From Haematobia irritans (lineage: Eukaryota; Arthropoda; Insecta; Diptera; Muscidae): a stretch of 64,000 nucleotides of DNA. Below, in pieces: positions 48,523 through 58,988 of the stretch. Positions within the stretch are counted from its first letter, which is position 1; every line of letters begins with the position of its first letter. Below the pieces are notes generated by a model. It had not been told where the DNA came from. It ran no database searches and saw only the letters and a list, made by a program, of their open reading frames with translations. The translations under genes were made by a program, and so were the position numbers. The DNA lies in assembly GCF_050003625.1 (NCBI RefSeq), contig NC_134397.1, positions 274,530,070 to 274,594,069 on the forward strand, read 5' to 3'.

Positions 48523-49308
48523 TTACTTTTTGAAGATAATTTCATTTAAATGTTGACCGCGGCTGCGTCTTAGGTGGTCCATTCGGAAAGTCCAATTTTG
48601 GGCAACTTTTTCGAGCATTTCGGCCGGAATAGCCCGAATTTCTTCGGAAATGTTGTCTTCCAAAGCTGGAATAGTTGCTGGCTTATTTCTGTAGACTTTA
48701 GACTTGACGTAGCCCCACAAAAAATAGTCTAAAGGCGTCAAATCGCATGATCTTGGTGGCCAACTTACCGGTCCATTTCTTGAGATGAATTGTTCTCCGA
48801 AGTTTTCCCTCCAAATGACCATAGAATCGCGAGCTGTGTGGCATGTAGCGCCATCTTGTTGAAACCACATGTCAACCAAGTTCAGTTCTTCCATTTTTGG
48901 CAACAAAAAGTTTGTTAGCATCGAACGATAGCGATCGCCATTCACCGTAACGTTGCGTCCAACAGCATCTTTGAAAAAATACGGTCCAATGATTCCACCA
49001 GCGTACAAACCACACCAAACAGTGCATTTTTCGGGATGCATGGGCAGTTCTTGAACGGCTTCTGGTTGCTCTTCACTCCAAATGCGGCAATTTTGCTTAT
49101 TTACGTAGCCATTCAACCAGAAATGAGCCTCATCGCTGAACAAAATTTGTCGATAAAAAAGCGGATTTTCTGCCAACTTTTCTAGGGCCCATTCACTGAA
49201 AATTCGACGTTGTGGCAGATCGTTCGGCTTCAGTTCTTGCACGAGCTGTATTTTATACGATTTTACACCAAGATCTTTGCGTAAAATCTTCCATGTGGTC
49301 GAAAACAC
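48523..49308 (-). pseudogene. mariner-like transposase, catalytic part
   Basis: About 261 residues, in a frame one step from the N-terminal part. Catalytic acidic residues are visible in FSDEAHFW, QQDGATCHT and PPRSCDLTPLDYF, with 36 residues between the second and third Asp, a DDD-type triad with spacing unlike the classic mariner DD34D. The domain cuts and joins transposon ends at TA sites. The frameshift near 49300 should prevent a full protein unless corrected, so this copy is probably inactive. Confidence 0.88.
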
Positions 49309-49607
49309 AAACCCAATTGCTGCGAACGGCGACGAATCGACATTTCACGGTCTTCAGCAACACTCTCAGAAACAGACGCAATATTCTCTTCTGTACGCAC
49401 TGTACGCATTCGTGTGGTTGGTTTAATGTCCAATAAAGTAAACTGAGTGCGAAACTTGGTCACAATCGCATTAATTGTTTGCTCACTTGGTCGATTATGT
49501 AGACCATAAATCGGACGTAAAGCGCGAAACACATTTCGAACCGAACACTGATTTTGGTAATAAAATTCAATGATTTGCAAGCGTTGCTCGTTAGTAAGTC
49601 TATTCAT
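49263..49607 (-). pseudogene. mariner-like transposase, N-terminal part
   Basis: Starts at Met 49607 with NRLTNEQRLQIIEFYYQNQ, a helix-turn-helix DNA-binding region, followed by the linker with 'RPSEQTINAIVTKF' and a second helical region ('MSIRRRSQQLGL'). Homology ends at about 49300, where the frame shifts; the last dozen residues are read out of frame. The N-terminal domain of such transposases binds the element's terminal repeats. Both deleted copies have lost this region. Confidence 0.85.
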
Positions 49608-49734
49608 GATGAAATGTCAAAGCATACTGAGCATCTTTCTCTTTGACACCATGTCTGAAATCCCACGTGATCTGTCAAATACTAATGCATGAAAATCCTA
49701 ACCTCAAAAGAATCACCCTTTATAAGATTTTATA

Positions 49735-49831
49735 AATTTTAAATTTTTTTTTACCTTTCGCCTGGATGGAGAATCGAACCGCGGACCATGCACTTTGTAA
49801 GCCAACACACTAACCACTGAGTTGTGTACCT
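49735..49831 (-). repeat. second type of tRNA-like SINE head, minus strand
   Basis: On the minus strand: 'actcagtggttagtgtgtt' (A-box-like), then 'gcatggtccgcggttcga' with the B-box GGTTCGATTCTCC. It differs from the 43321 SINE head. It points away from the plus-strand tRNA-like module at 49945-50015, so two RNA polymerase III-type promoters lie back to back. Confidence 0.6.
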
Positions 49832-49849
49832 GTTATGGTCATCAATAGA

Positions 49850-50345
49850 TAATTATCCATATAAGTTATTTTATATAGCATAGCTTGCGGCGCCCACGAG
49901 CCGAATAAACAAAGTTTATTTAACAGAAACAAACAGTTAGTTTGGCACCGTGGAGCAGTGGTTGCTACGTCTGACATGCATGCCAAGGGTCGTGGGTTCG
50001 ATCCCTGCTTCGACCAAAGTTTTTTTGTTTTTTTACATATATTCCAGATGTGTTCGGAAGATTCCGAAAAAATGTTGAACATTACATATATATAAAATAT
50101 ATATTAAATTTAAAACTGTAAAATGTGTCTTATTAAAGACCTAGAGTCACAAAAGAACAGTGTTTGATATAAACGAAATGGACTGTGTTGTTGTTTCAAA
50201 AATAATTTTTTTTTAATGAAAAACTAAAAATTTTGTAACAAACGAATTTTTTTGGTGATAAAAGTTTAAAATTTTCGAAGCAATTCAAAAAACTCTAACA
50301 AAAGAAAAACGTTTTCGGTACACGTTTTCCAAATGTTGTTTTTCC
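49850..50345 (+). mobile_element. tRNA-like repeat, copy 2 (uninterrupted)
   Basis: Contains 'aattatccatataagtta', the module 'gtggagcagtggttgctac' with the B-box GGGTTCGATCCC (about 49945-50015), the 'gttcggaagattccga' inverted repeat, then an AT-rich body ending 'ttccttgcgtgta'. It shows the empty site ('ttatatagcatagcttgc') that in copy 1 holds the MITE 4319-4800. Its TACACGCAAAAA-type ends suggest a TIR element that captured a tRNA-like unit, or the reverse. Confidence 0.6.
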
Positions 50346-50569
50346 TTGCGTGTACACATCAGCAATATAACGACAATAAAATTTGAGCTAAACACAATAT
50401 GTTTCAGTGCAGAGCTTCCCAATCCAATTTGTTTTGCGCTTTGATCAACATTGAAAACTATTTACTCGACTTGAATCTATTTTCAAAAGCATTGTATAGC
50501 CGATTTTTAAGATTAGAAAAAAAAACATATTATTGGGAATAGTTGATTTTTCACTTTTATTTTTCAAAT

Positions 50570-51744
50570 CCCTCTCAGAAATGCTTGTGATATTTCTAAG
50601 TGCTTCAAGGCTATGTGGTTTCAACGTAATGTGAAACTCCGTTCAGACTCGCTTGAATAAAGGATGTTCCATGTCATTGAGCTGAACATAGAATCGGACA
50701 GCACCAATAAATAAAGGGTGATTTGTTAAGAGCTTGATAACTTTTTTTTAAAAAAAAACGCATAAAATTTGCAAAATCTCATCGGTTCTTTATTTGAAAC
50801 GTTAGATTGGTCCATGACATTTTCTTTTTGAAGATAATTTCATTTAAATGTTGACCGCGGCTGCGTCTTAGGTGGTCCATTCGGAAAGTCCAATTTTGGG
50901 CAACTTTTTCGAGCATTTCGGCCGGAATAGCCCGAATTTCTTCGGAAATGTTGTCTTCCAAAGCTGGAATAGTTGCTGGCTTATTTCTGTAGACTTTAGA
51001 CTTGACGTAGCCCCACAAAAAATAGTCTAAAGGCGTCAAATCGCATGATCTTGGTGGCCAACTTACCGGTCCATTTCTTGAGATGAATTGTTCTCCGAAG
51101 TTTTCCCTCAAAATGGCCATAGAATCGCGAGCTGTGTGGCATGTAGCGCCATCTTGTTGAAACCACATGTCAACCAAGTTCAGTTCTTCCATTTTTGGCA
51201 ACAAAAAGTTTGTTAGCATCGAACGATAGCATCGCCATTCACCGTAACGTTGCGTCCAACAGCATCTTTGAAAAAATACGGTCCAATGATTCCACCAGCG
51301 TACAAACCACACCAAACAGTGCATTTTTCGGGATGCATGGGCAGTTCTTGAACGGCTTCTGGTTGCTCTTCACTCCAAATGCGGCAATTTTGCTTATTTA
51401 CGTAGCCATTCAACCAGAAATGAGCCTCATCGCTGAACAAAATTTGTCGATAAAAAAGCGGATTTTCTGCCAACTTTTCTAGGGCCCATTCACTGAAAAT
51501 TCGACGTTGTGGCTCGTTAGTAAGTCTATTCATGATGAAATGTCAAAGCATACTGAGCATCTTTCTCTTTGACACCATGTCTGAAATCCCACGTGATCTG
51601 TCAAATACTAATGCATGAAAATCCTAACCTCAAAAGAATCACCCTTTAGGAGATAAGTTCACTACTTGTGGTACTACAGTGGAATGTATAGTCTAAGTGA
51701 GCCGGACAAAATAACGGACTGCCACTACTTATCCTAACATAAGA
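50570..51744 (+). mobile_element. SINE split by mariner-like copy 2
   Basis: Left part 50570-50713 ('gtgatatttctaagtgcttc', 'catgtcattgagctgaaca') and right part 51647-51744 ('gagataagttcactac', 'gtctaagtgagcc') rejoin in the order of the full SINE at 43321-43650. The tRNA head is missing. The insertion point is a TA within the body. Confidence 0.75.
50714..51646 (-). mobile_element. Tc1/mariner-like transposon, copy 2 (internally deleted)
   Basis: 933 bp with the same AAGGGTGATT termini and TA flanks (50712-50713, 51647-51648). Compared with copy 1 it lacks the part equal to 49216-49586 (371 bp, most of the DNA-binding domain). It has also lost one base near 51229, which breaks the catalytic frame between 'NGD' and 'RYRSM'. 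The remaining triad motifs are otherwise readable. The element can at best be moved by a transposase made elsewhere. Confidence 0.9.
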
Positions 51745-53679
51745 CCCTTTAACTAAAATCCAGGTTATCCTAAAATAACAGATTTGTTCCACCAAATTTT
51801 TAATTGACTTATTATATTCTCGCCACTCTGTTGTGACACATTGTCATTGGCAATTTATCTGCAAATGATAACATTAATCAAATTTTTTATTCAATTAATT
51901 TCTTTGGTGTTGAAATTCTCATGGATATGATTTATCAATTATGTTATCAATGCCACAATAAGCATTGCAGTCGCACTTACGACGGGGGTAAATTGTAAAC
52001 CATAAAGTTGGACCTTGCCAATAAATTGTTAACGTGTTTTAATAAATCGTCTGTGTTGTAGTTGCACAAAGCTTTGCTATGTTCTCCATTATCCAAATAG
52101 AGCAATTAAGAAGTACACATGTGGGCTTGCTCTGACTTACAGGCTGGTTAACATACAGGTAGTACCTCAAGAACATTTACCCAAAAGTTCCACTTCCATG
52201 CAGACCTTTTTAACCCAATAATTGTTACAAAACAACTTTTCATATGCATGCTAAGTTCAAACAAATAAATGTACATAGGTTTGCGGATATACAGAATATT
52301 AGGAGTATTTGTTGTTCTTCAAATAAAACCTATGGCCAACGAACCGGCCAAATGTCCAGTTGTTAATAATCTTTTCGCTGACTTTGAAGAATATTTACGG
52401 TAGCCTTTAGAAGAAATCGTATACTCGTAACCATTATGTGTGAAGGTTTATTATGACATTGACATTGATTCTGAAGCTGCAAATTAAGACCGTTTATATC
52501 GTGCATACATATATACAAACATATTAAAGTTTATATATGTAATACTCATACAATATAGAATGATAATTGTTATCCATAGAAGTTTATGACTTTTGCTTAG
52601 TTATGAATGAATCTGAATGTTGTTTTTATCGGCATGTATGAGGCTATGTGAGTGTCGATAGAACGTTGATGGAGTTTGTGCCTTAAGTCTTTTGTTTGTT
52701 TGCTTTTGGTGATTTATCATCCAAAACTAAGGTATCAAAGAGCAATATATGAATAGACATTTGTGAGTTTTGTTGTATATTTGTTAATTTGCTCTCTTAT
52801 TCAGACTGACTTGAAAATATTAGAAAATTAATGGGCATATAAACTGTTATGTAAACAGCAATTATATTCAAGTAAATTATTTAATTTTTTAATAAATTAT
52901 GAACAAGGTGTGGAGGTATAGCATATGTAATTGTAATATAGCTCACTTTGTCCATTGATATCACAATTAAAGTTTAAATAGGCAATGTTATTGATAATGT
53001 TCTATCAATAACATTTAGTTGCATAGTCTTATGCCACCAAAACAATCATTTGGACAATATTTTAATTAATGTTATTTTATATTTTAATAAAAAAAAACCC
53101 AATCAAATTCTTTGAATGCTGTGATTAAAAAAACTACACATATACATCGCATTCCGTAATGATAGGCTTTAGTCATAAAAAACAGGAATTATAAAACTGT
53201 CCGTTAAATGTGTTGATTTTAATGCTTTAAGTGAATATTTCTATAACGCGCAATATCTTCATAACAGTACGACTTATTTCGTTTATGACTTTGATAAGAA
53301 ATTTAAATTTGGTTGTATCTCTTATGAGAATAATGCGTTCCATTATACATTTAGATCAATAATAGAAATTCATGGGGCAATATTTATTAGCTACTTTCAT
53401 CAGATATTTTAATTATCAAGTGGAGATAAATTATATTTGACATTTGAAACATGTTTGCAGAGATATTACCTATAATAGTTAGTTAACTGAATGCAAGACA
53501 CATATAGGCAACAATTAAAATCTCTTTTTATGACAAAAAATTATTCCTTTCTTTCAAATCCAGAAAACGATGCAAATAAATAAAATTCTATTCGATTCGA
53601 TTATCTAAAAGTATAAGTTTCCATAGTCAAAAATTCTTGACGTGTTTTTATTGTTCCTACATTCAAAAAACAATGATCC
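51745..53679. other. intergenic, no gene seen
   Basis: AT-rich, low-repeat DNA. It includes one CTTAAGTCTTTTGTTT motif at 52680-52695. No ORF of note. Confidence 0.5.
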
Positions 53680-54015
53680 CACAAGGAAGGAAAATTTTAG
53701 TTAATTTTAGAAAAAGAGACTAATTTTAGGAAATTTTAACTAAATTGCGTTACAAGCGCAAATGTCTCGCCGTTTCCACAGAAATAAGTAAATATTTTTC
53801 GAAAAATTCAAGAACATTTATTAGACATAATTAGTTTTTCATTTATTGAAGAACATTTTGTAGTTTGAAGGAAAAAATTTGACGCCAATGGGCGCATTAG
53901 TGGTAAAATTTACAAATTTTAAGAAATTCTGAACTATTTTGTGGGTCATACGAATTTAACTCTATGAACTAAAATAGAATTAAATTGGCTTAAGTGATAT
54001 ATAGGGTTGACGTTT
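53680..54015. mobile_element. MITE of the GTGAACCC family, partial
   Basis: Shares 'gaaattttaactaaattgcg', 'gaactattttgtgggtcata' and the end 'atagggttgacgtttttg'. A short stretch at its start is duplicated ('ttagttaattttagaaa'). Confidence 0.6.
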
Positions 54016-54029
54016 TTGTAACATATAAA

Positions 54030-54680
54030 CATAAATCGTTGTTTGAAACTCTAACTCCCAGTAATAAACGTTATAAAGATTTCTACACCGATGGCTCCAT
54101 ATTGAATGGATAAGAGGGTTTCGGAGTATATTCTAATGACTTGGAACTTAAAATAGAGAAACGATTACCTAATGACTGTAGTGGTTTCAGGCTGAAATAT
54201 TAGCAATACAAGAGGTGGAAAATTGGCTGAGAAGTGCACCCAGAGAAGGAATATGATCATCACAAACCTGTTTCAAGAGGAAAATGTCATTTTGGACGGG
54301 GAACATGTAACATGTTCGCAACCATTTTATGTTCTCGAAAATTATGTATTTGTTTCGACTACCATGTATATTTTTGCCGAGATTTTTTGCATGATCCCCT
54401 TACAAAAATACAATTTTCCCCTTGCAGCATGTTTCAGGTGATCATTTTCCTTCTCTGCGTGTATTGTTCCAACAAAAGTTGGCATTAATATATACTCAGA
54501 CAGTCAACCTTGGACTCTGTGTTCCTTAACTAGAAAACGGAAACAGGAACATACCAGAGAACTGCGAAGCGGATGAGTTAGCAAGGCAAGGAACTACCTT
54601 ATATATTCCAGGGGAACTAGAATCTATTGGCCTCTGGCTACCTAAAAGCTCATACTGCGTGAGAGGGATGTTATGATGCC
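54030..54680 (+). pseudogene. LINE RNase H domain remnant, split by a MITE
   Basis: 54060-54235 translates in one frame to text such as FYTDGS, GFGVYSNDLEL and FQAEILAIQEVENWL, the RNase H domain carried by some LINE ORF2 proteins (DGS with the catalytic Asp, E in the AE block). It resumes after the MITE with 'YSDSQ' and 'ENCEADELARQGT' (the D-E-LAR block of RNase H). In-frame stops and small indels are present, so it is dead. Further C-terminal text of a LINE is at 56160-56290. Confidence 0.75.
54236..54463. mobile_element. palindromic MITE, copy 2, inside the RNase H remnant
   Basis: Starts 'gcacccagagaaggaatatg' and ends 'ttccttctctgcgtgta'. The halves are inverted, as in 14616-14832. Its position between two halves of one RNase H domain shows it inserted into an older LINE. 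Confidence 0.8.
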
Positions 54681-54969
54681 GAAATAACCTAATCTAACCT
54701 ATATGAAACACTGAAACCCAAATCTGAAAACCGTGTTGGTCTTCAGCAAAAATTGAAATTGATGTTATAGACGCGTATACTGACCATTGTACCTTCCATT
54801 TCTCCATATAAACCAATTTTCTTATTTTTACTTCACGAGTATATAGCACAGGGAGGCATACAATTTAAAGATGTCATGTTCTTAATATATGAATGCGAAT
54901 TTTCCTTTGCTTGAAAGAAAATTTCGTTTGACTAAGGTCAACTTGACTTCAATAATTATGAAAAAATCT

Positions 54970-55416
54970 TTAAAATATGTTTCTCACTAATGCATCTCTC
55001 AGCACACCAAAATCGCAATTAGAGCTTAAATTCCTTAAGAGTGTAATATATTCGTCAATGGATTGAGTCTCCTCTTGCTTGCAGGTAAATAATTTGTGCC
55101 TTTCCATAACTATGTTGACTTGCGGCACAAAATGAGACTGGAACGTTTTTACTAAATCATCATATTTTACCATATCCTCATTGGCATCGAACGAGTTAAA
55201 TATATCCATGGTCTGACTTCCAATGTGATGAAGTAATAATGCAACTTTTCTTTGGTCCGTTTCGGACTCCAAATTTGATGCACGTAAAAATATTTTAAAC
55301 TGCGTTGACCACCGCTTCCACTCTTTTGCCATATTTGCGGCTTTTAGATTTATTGGGTTCAACGAGGCAACAAATTGTCCACCAACTGCTTGGTGGTTTT
55401 CCGTTTCAGAAGTCAT
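54970..55416 (-). pseudogene. Ty3/gypsy-type gag, N-terminal fragment
   Basis: About 148 residues from Met at 55416. Features are WKRWSTQFKIFLRAS, 'RKVALLLHHIG', 'YDDLVKTFQSHF', 'ERHKLFTCKQEETQSIDEY' and 'LRNLSSNCDFG', the capsid-type pattern of retrotransposon gag that forms cytoplasmic particles. Nucleocapsid, protease and polymerase are absent. The last residues run across the breakpoint into the duplicated block. Confidence 0.8.
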
Positions 55417-55602
55417 GATTTACAAAATTTTTAGTTTTATTTTTTTTTTCACTCTGACACCATATTATGTATGTATTTTAGAAGTTTTATTATATTAATA
55501 ATATGACAATTGACTCAGAACATATACGTTTTGTAATATATAAATTATTGGTAATACAATAATATATACAAACACTTTAAGGGACTTTTATAGCATATGT
55601 AG
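54978..55602 (-). mobile_element. LTR retrotransposon fragment (partial LTR, primer site, start of gag)
   Basis: On the minus strand: a partial LTR with 'gctataaaagtcc' (TATA box) and AATAAAACTTC (polyadenylation signal) ending at about 55463. Next is a primer-binding site TGGTGTCAGAGTG (55462-55450), which fits the 3' end of tRNA-Leu, then a leader and gag starting at 55416. The fragment is cut after about 148 gag codons. It is a Ty3/gypsy-type element (Mag-like by the look of gag). Confidence 0.8.
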
Positions 55603-56159
55603 ACAAAAACTGAAAAACCGAATAAATTAAACACCTATATACCTAGAGATTTATGCCAATTTGATTTACAAATATCCAATCTCAAAAATTAGCTAATTCT
55701 GGAAAGCCAATTCTTCCAAATATGGATTGTTCAACTTCAGAAGGTATGCCATATATTGTAAAATTTTTTATTATGGGTTCCAAACTAGCCAATATCTCAT
55801 ATAATCTATATTTTATTGTAATTCAATTAAATTAGAATTTTCTGTAGAATAGTACACAAGTGAACGAAATTCTATTTCAATATATTCTATTAGATGTGGA
55901 GATGTTATTAGATAATCATCATAATAATAAAATACTGCACGTGAATAAGAACCTATTTGCTAACTCATCTTATTTTTTGATATTCTATAATAGAAAGTGA
56001 AATTTTAAACATTTTATTTCCTGTTCTATAATCCTGTTTTCGGAATCTAGAGACAAAGAATGTGTTTTAATTTAATTTCTTTGATATGAAATCAGAATAA
56101 AACAGGTATACAATACCAGACTAAACTTTCGGTAAAACCTAGAACTCATTAAAATATAA

Positions 56160-56380
56160 ATGGAATCAATTAGACACCTCTTGTGTGGATGTCCAGCATT
56201 TTGTGTAAGGCATAAGCGAATTTTAGGAGCATACAGCTTTAGATTACTAGCGGACCTGGAAAATGTTAACTTAAGCAGTGTGTTAATGTCTTTGAAATGG
56301 TTGCCTAGCAAAAAAAGCGTCGCCAAAAAAGTAATGAAAATGTTCTTTTTGGATCCGGAAGTGGTGCAAAATTGACGCAG
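56160..56380 (+). pseudogene. LINE ORF2 C-terminal remnant
   Basis: Translation begins ESIRHLLCGCPAFCVRHKRI and continues with 'LGAYSFRLLADL' and 'VLMSLKWL'. The H-LLC-CPA block is the usual cysteine/histidine-containing tail after RNase H in LINE ORF2 proteins. Together with the RNase H remnant at 54030-54680 it may derive from one element split by the duplicated block. Confidence 0.65.
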
Positions 56381-56389
56381 AAGCGATGA

Positions 56390-56880
56390 ATTTAACATGG
56401 GCTTGTCATAGGACGGAAGTCCTCCATTTCAACAGCCGTTGCACTGAATTTGCATCACTTCTTTAGGTGTGATCCCAATTCAATGTTTTGGATGAAAATT
56501 AAGAAATTCTGTGATATTTTGTCAAATAAATAATTTTTATAATTTTTTATAATTTTTAATAGATTCTAACGCTTGTCAGAAACGTTTGACCTCAAATATT
56601 TAAAAAAATACACAATTTTTTCAGATTGGATTTAGCATTTTTGTCGACAAAATTTAAATGATTTGTACCATTTTATGAATTCTTTCTCTGTTTTTAAACT
56701 ATTTGAAACAAAAAAAGTTAAAATTATTCATTAAAAGTATGAAAAAACCAAGTTATAAAAATTGAATTAAAATAACCTCCCGGGTAGTTAAAATAAAGAA
56801 CATCATTGGGAGTGCATCTTCTGGAAGTGCTTTTAAAGTTGAGCCTTTGGAAGAACTTCCAAATTTTTTTGCTGGGTGGT
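56390..56880. repeat. dispersed repeat related to window positions 1-130 and 3780-3850
   Basis: Contains 'gggcttgtcataggacgga' (as at 3781-3799) and 'gatttgtaccattttatgaa' (as at 1-20). It ends near 'gaagaacttccaaattt'. Non-coding. Confidence 0.55.
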
Positions 56881-57365
56881 TCAGCAGAAGAAAATAACCT
56901 AACCTAATCTAACCTAGATTATGAAACACTGAAACCCAAATCTGAAAAACGTGTTGGTCTTCGGCAGAAATCGAAATTGATGTTATAGACGCGTATACTG
57001 ACCATTGTACCTTCCATTCCTCTATATAAACCAATTTTCTTGTTTTTACTTCACGAGTATATAGCACCGGGAGGCATACAATTTAAAGTCTGGAGTTATT
57101 TTAGGGCTATAAGTACACAGAAAAAACAATTGGCGTGAGGCCAAAGATGACATATTCTTAATATATGAATGTGAATTTTGCTTTGCTTGAAAGAAAATTT
57201 CGTTTGACAAAGGTCAACTTGACTTTAATAATTATGAAAAAATCTTTAAAATAAATTAAATCGTCTTTAAGATTTTTGACTTTTTGTATCTTCACCACAC
57301 AGCATCTAAAAATAGGAGATGTTTTTTTCAATACGTTGTTATAAAGACGCTTTTACTTGAAAGTA

Positions 57366-58297
57366 AAGGGTGATTCTTTTGAGGTTAGGATTTTCATGCA
57401 TTAGTATTTGACAGATCACGTGGGATTTCAGACATGGTGTCAAAGAGAAAGATGCTCAGTATGCTTTGACATTTCATCATGAATAGCCGAACGATCTGCC
57501 ACAACGTCGAATTTTCAGTGAATGGGCCCTAGAAAAGTTGGCAGAAAATCCGCTTTTTTATCGACAAATTTTGTTCAGGGATGAGGCTCATTTCTGGTTG
57601 AATGGCTACGTAAATAAGCAAAATTGCCGCATTTGGAGTGAAGAGCAACCAGAAGCCGTTCAAGAACTGCCCATGCATCCCGAAAAATGCACTGTTTGGT
57701 GTGGTTTGTACGCTGGTGGAATCATTGGACCGTATTTTTTCAAAGATGCTGTTGGACGCAACGTTACGGTGAATGGCGATCGCTATCGTTCGATGCTAAC
57801 AAACTTTTTGTTGCCAAAAATGGAAGAACTGAACTTGGTTGACATGTGGTTTCAACAAGATGGCGCTACATGCCACACAGCTCGCGATTCTATGGCCATT
57901 TTGAGGGAAAACTTCGGAGAACAATTCATCTCAAGAAATGGACCGGTAAGTTGGCCACCAAGATCATGCGATTTGACGCCTTTAGACTATTTTTTGTGGG
58001 GCTACGTCAAGTCTAAAGTCTACAGAAATAAGCCAGCAACTATTCCAGCTTTGGAAGACAACATTTCCGAAGAAATTCGGGCTATTCCGGCCGAAATGCT
58101 CGAAAAAGTTGCCCAAAATTGGACTTTCCGAATGGACCACCTAAGACGCAGCCGCGGTCAACATTTAAATGAAATTATCTTCAAAAAGTAAATGTCATGG
58201 ACCAATCTAACGTTTCAAATAAAGAACCGATGAGATTTTGCAAATTTTATGCGTTTTTTTTTAAAAAAAGTTATCAAGCTCTTAACAAATCACCCTT
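57366..58297 (+). mobile_element. Tc1/mariner-like transposon, copy 3 (internally deleted)
   Basis: 932 bp, TA flanks (57364-57365, 58298-58299) and AAGGGTGATT termini; orientation opposite to copies 1 and 2. It lacks the part equal to 49228-49599 of copy 1 (about 372 bp). The breakpoint joins 'catgaatag' directly to 'ccgaacgatctgcc', leaving a stop (TAG) right after the start. Confidence 0.9.
57538..58191 (+). pseudogene. mariner-like transposase, catalytic part, N-terminus deleted
   Basis: 217 residues from the first Met, open to the normal end (LNEIIFKK). The catalytic motifs QQDGATCHT and SCDLTPLDYF are intact. The first reads FRDEAHFW, with Arg where copies 1 and 2 have Ser, next to the catalytic Asp. 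Unlike copy 2 there is no internal frameshift. Without the DNA-binding domain it cannot act as a normal transposase. Confidence 0.88.
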
Positions 58298-58988
58298 TAG
58301 CATAATTTCTACCTGAAAACAAGCCTGAATTCGGAAATTTAAAGACAAAAACTGAAAACCGAATAAATTAAACACCTAAATACCTAGAGATTTATGCCAA
58401 TTTGATTTACAAATATCCAATCTCAAAAATTAGCTAATTCTGGAAAGCCAATTCTTCCAAATATGGATTGTTCAGCCTCAGAAGGTATGCCATATATTGC
58501 CAAATTTTTTATTATGGGTTCCAAACAAGCCAATATCTCATTTACCTGAAATACACAATGAAAACAGCAAATAACTCAAATGTCGTAAAAAAGACGCAAG
58601 CAAGTATTTTGTATTTTGAGAAAAATATAATCTATATTTTATTGTAATTCAACTTAATTAGAATTTTCTGTAGAATAGTACACAAGTGAACGAAATTCTA
58701 TTTGAATATATTCTATTAGATGTAGAGATGTTATTAGATAATCATCATAATAATAAAATACTGCACGTGAATAAGAACGTATTTGCTAACGCATCTTATT
58801 TTTTGATATTCTACAATAGAAAGTGAAATTTTAAACATTTTATTTCCTGTTCTAAAATCCTGTTTTCGGAATCTAGAGACAAAGAATGTGTGTTCATTTA
58901 ATTTCTTTGATATGAAATCAGAATAAAACAGGTATACAATACCGAACTAAACTTTCAGTAAAACCTAGAACTCATTAAAATATAAATG

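Larger units (their letters stand above)
48416..49720 (-). mobile_element. Tc1/mariner-like transposon, copy 1 (near full length, frameshifted)
   Basis: 1305 bp flanked by TA (48414-48415 and 49721-49722). The terminal inverted repeat is short, AAGGGTGATT at both ends. It encodes one transposase gene on the minus strand, broken by a frameshift (next two entries). It serves as the reference for the two deleted copies at 50714-51646 and 57366-58297. Confidence 0.93.
54686..56162. repeat. duplicated block, unit A
   Basis: 54686-54977 matches 56904-57252, and 55603-56162 matches 58344-58988, in the same order and orientation. Unit A lacks a 57-base piece of unit B (57090-57150) and the 78-base piece at 58545-58622. 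Its middle is replaced by an LTR-retrotransposon fragment (54978-55602). Confidence 0.8.
56904..58988. repeat. duplicated block, unit B
   Basis: The partner of unit A. Part of it (57117-57365 and 58298-58343) is an ACACTGAAAAAA-family MITE ('ggcgtgaggccaaagatgac', 'tagcataatttctacc'). That MITE carries the third mariner-like copy. The block therefore contains at least two layers of insertion. Confidence 0.8.

Noticed and set aside
54685..54705. Telomere-like TAACC repeats (also 56895-56920)
   Set aside because: Only a few TAACC(T) units beside LINE/SINE-type tails. Flies do not use such telomere repeats, and these are retroelement 3' ends.
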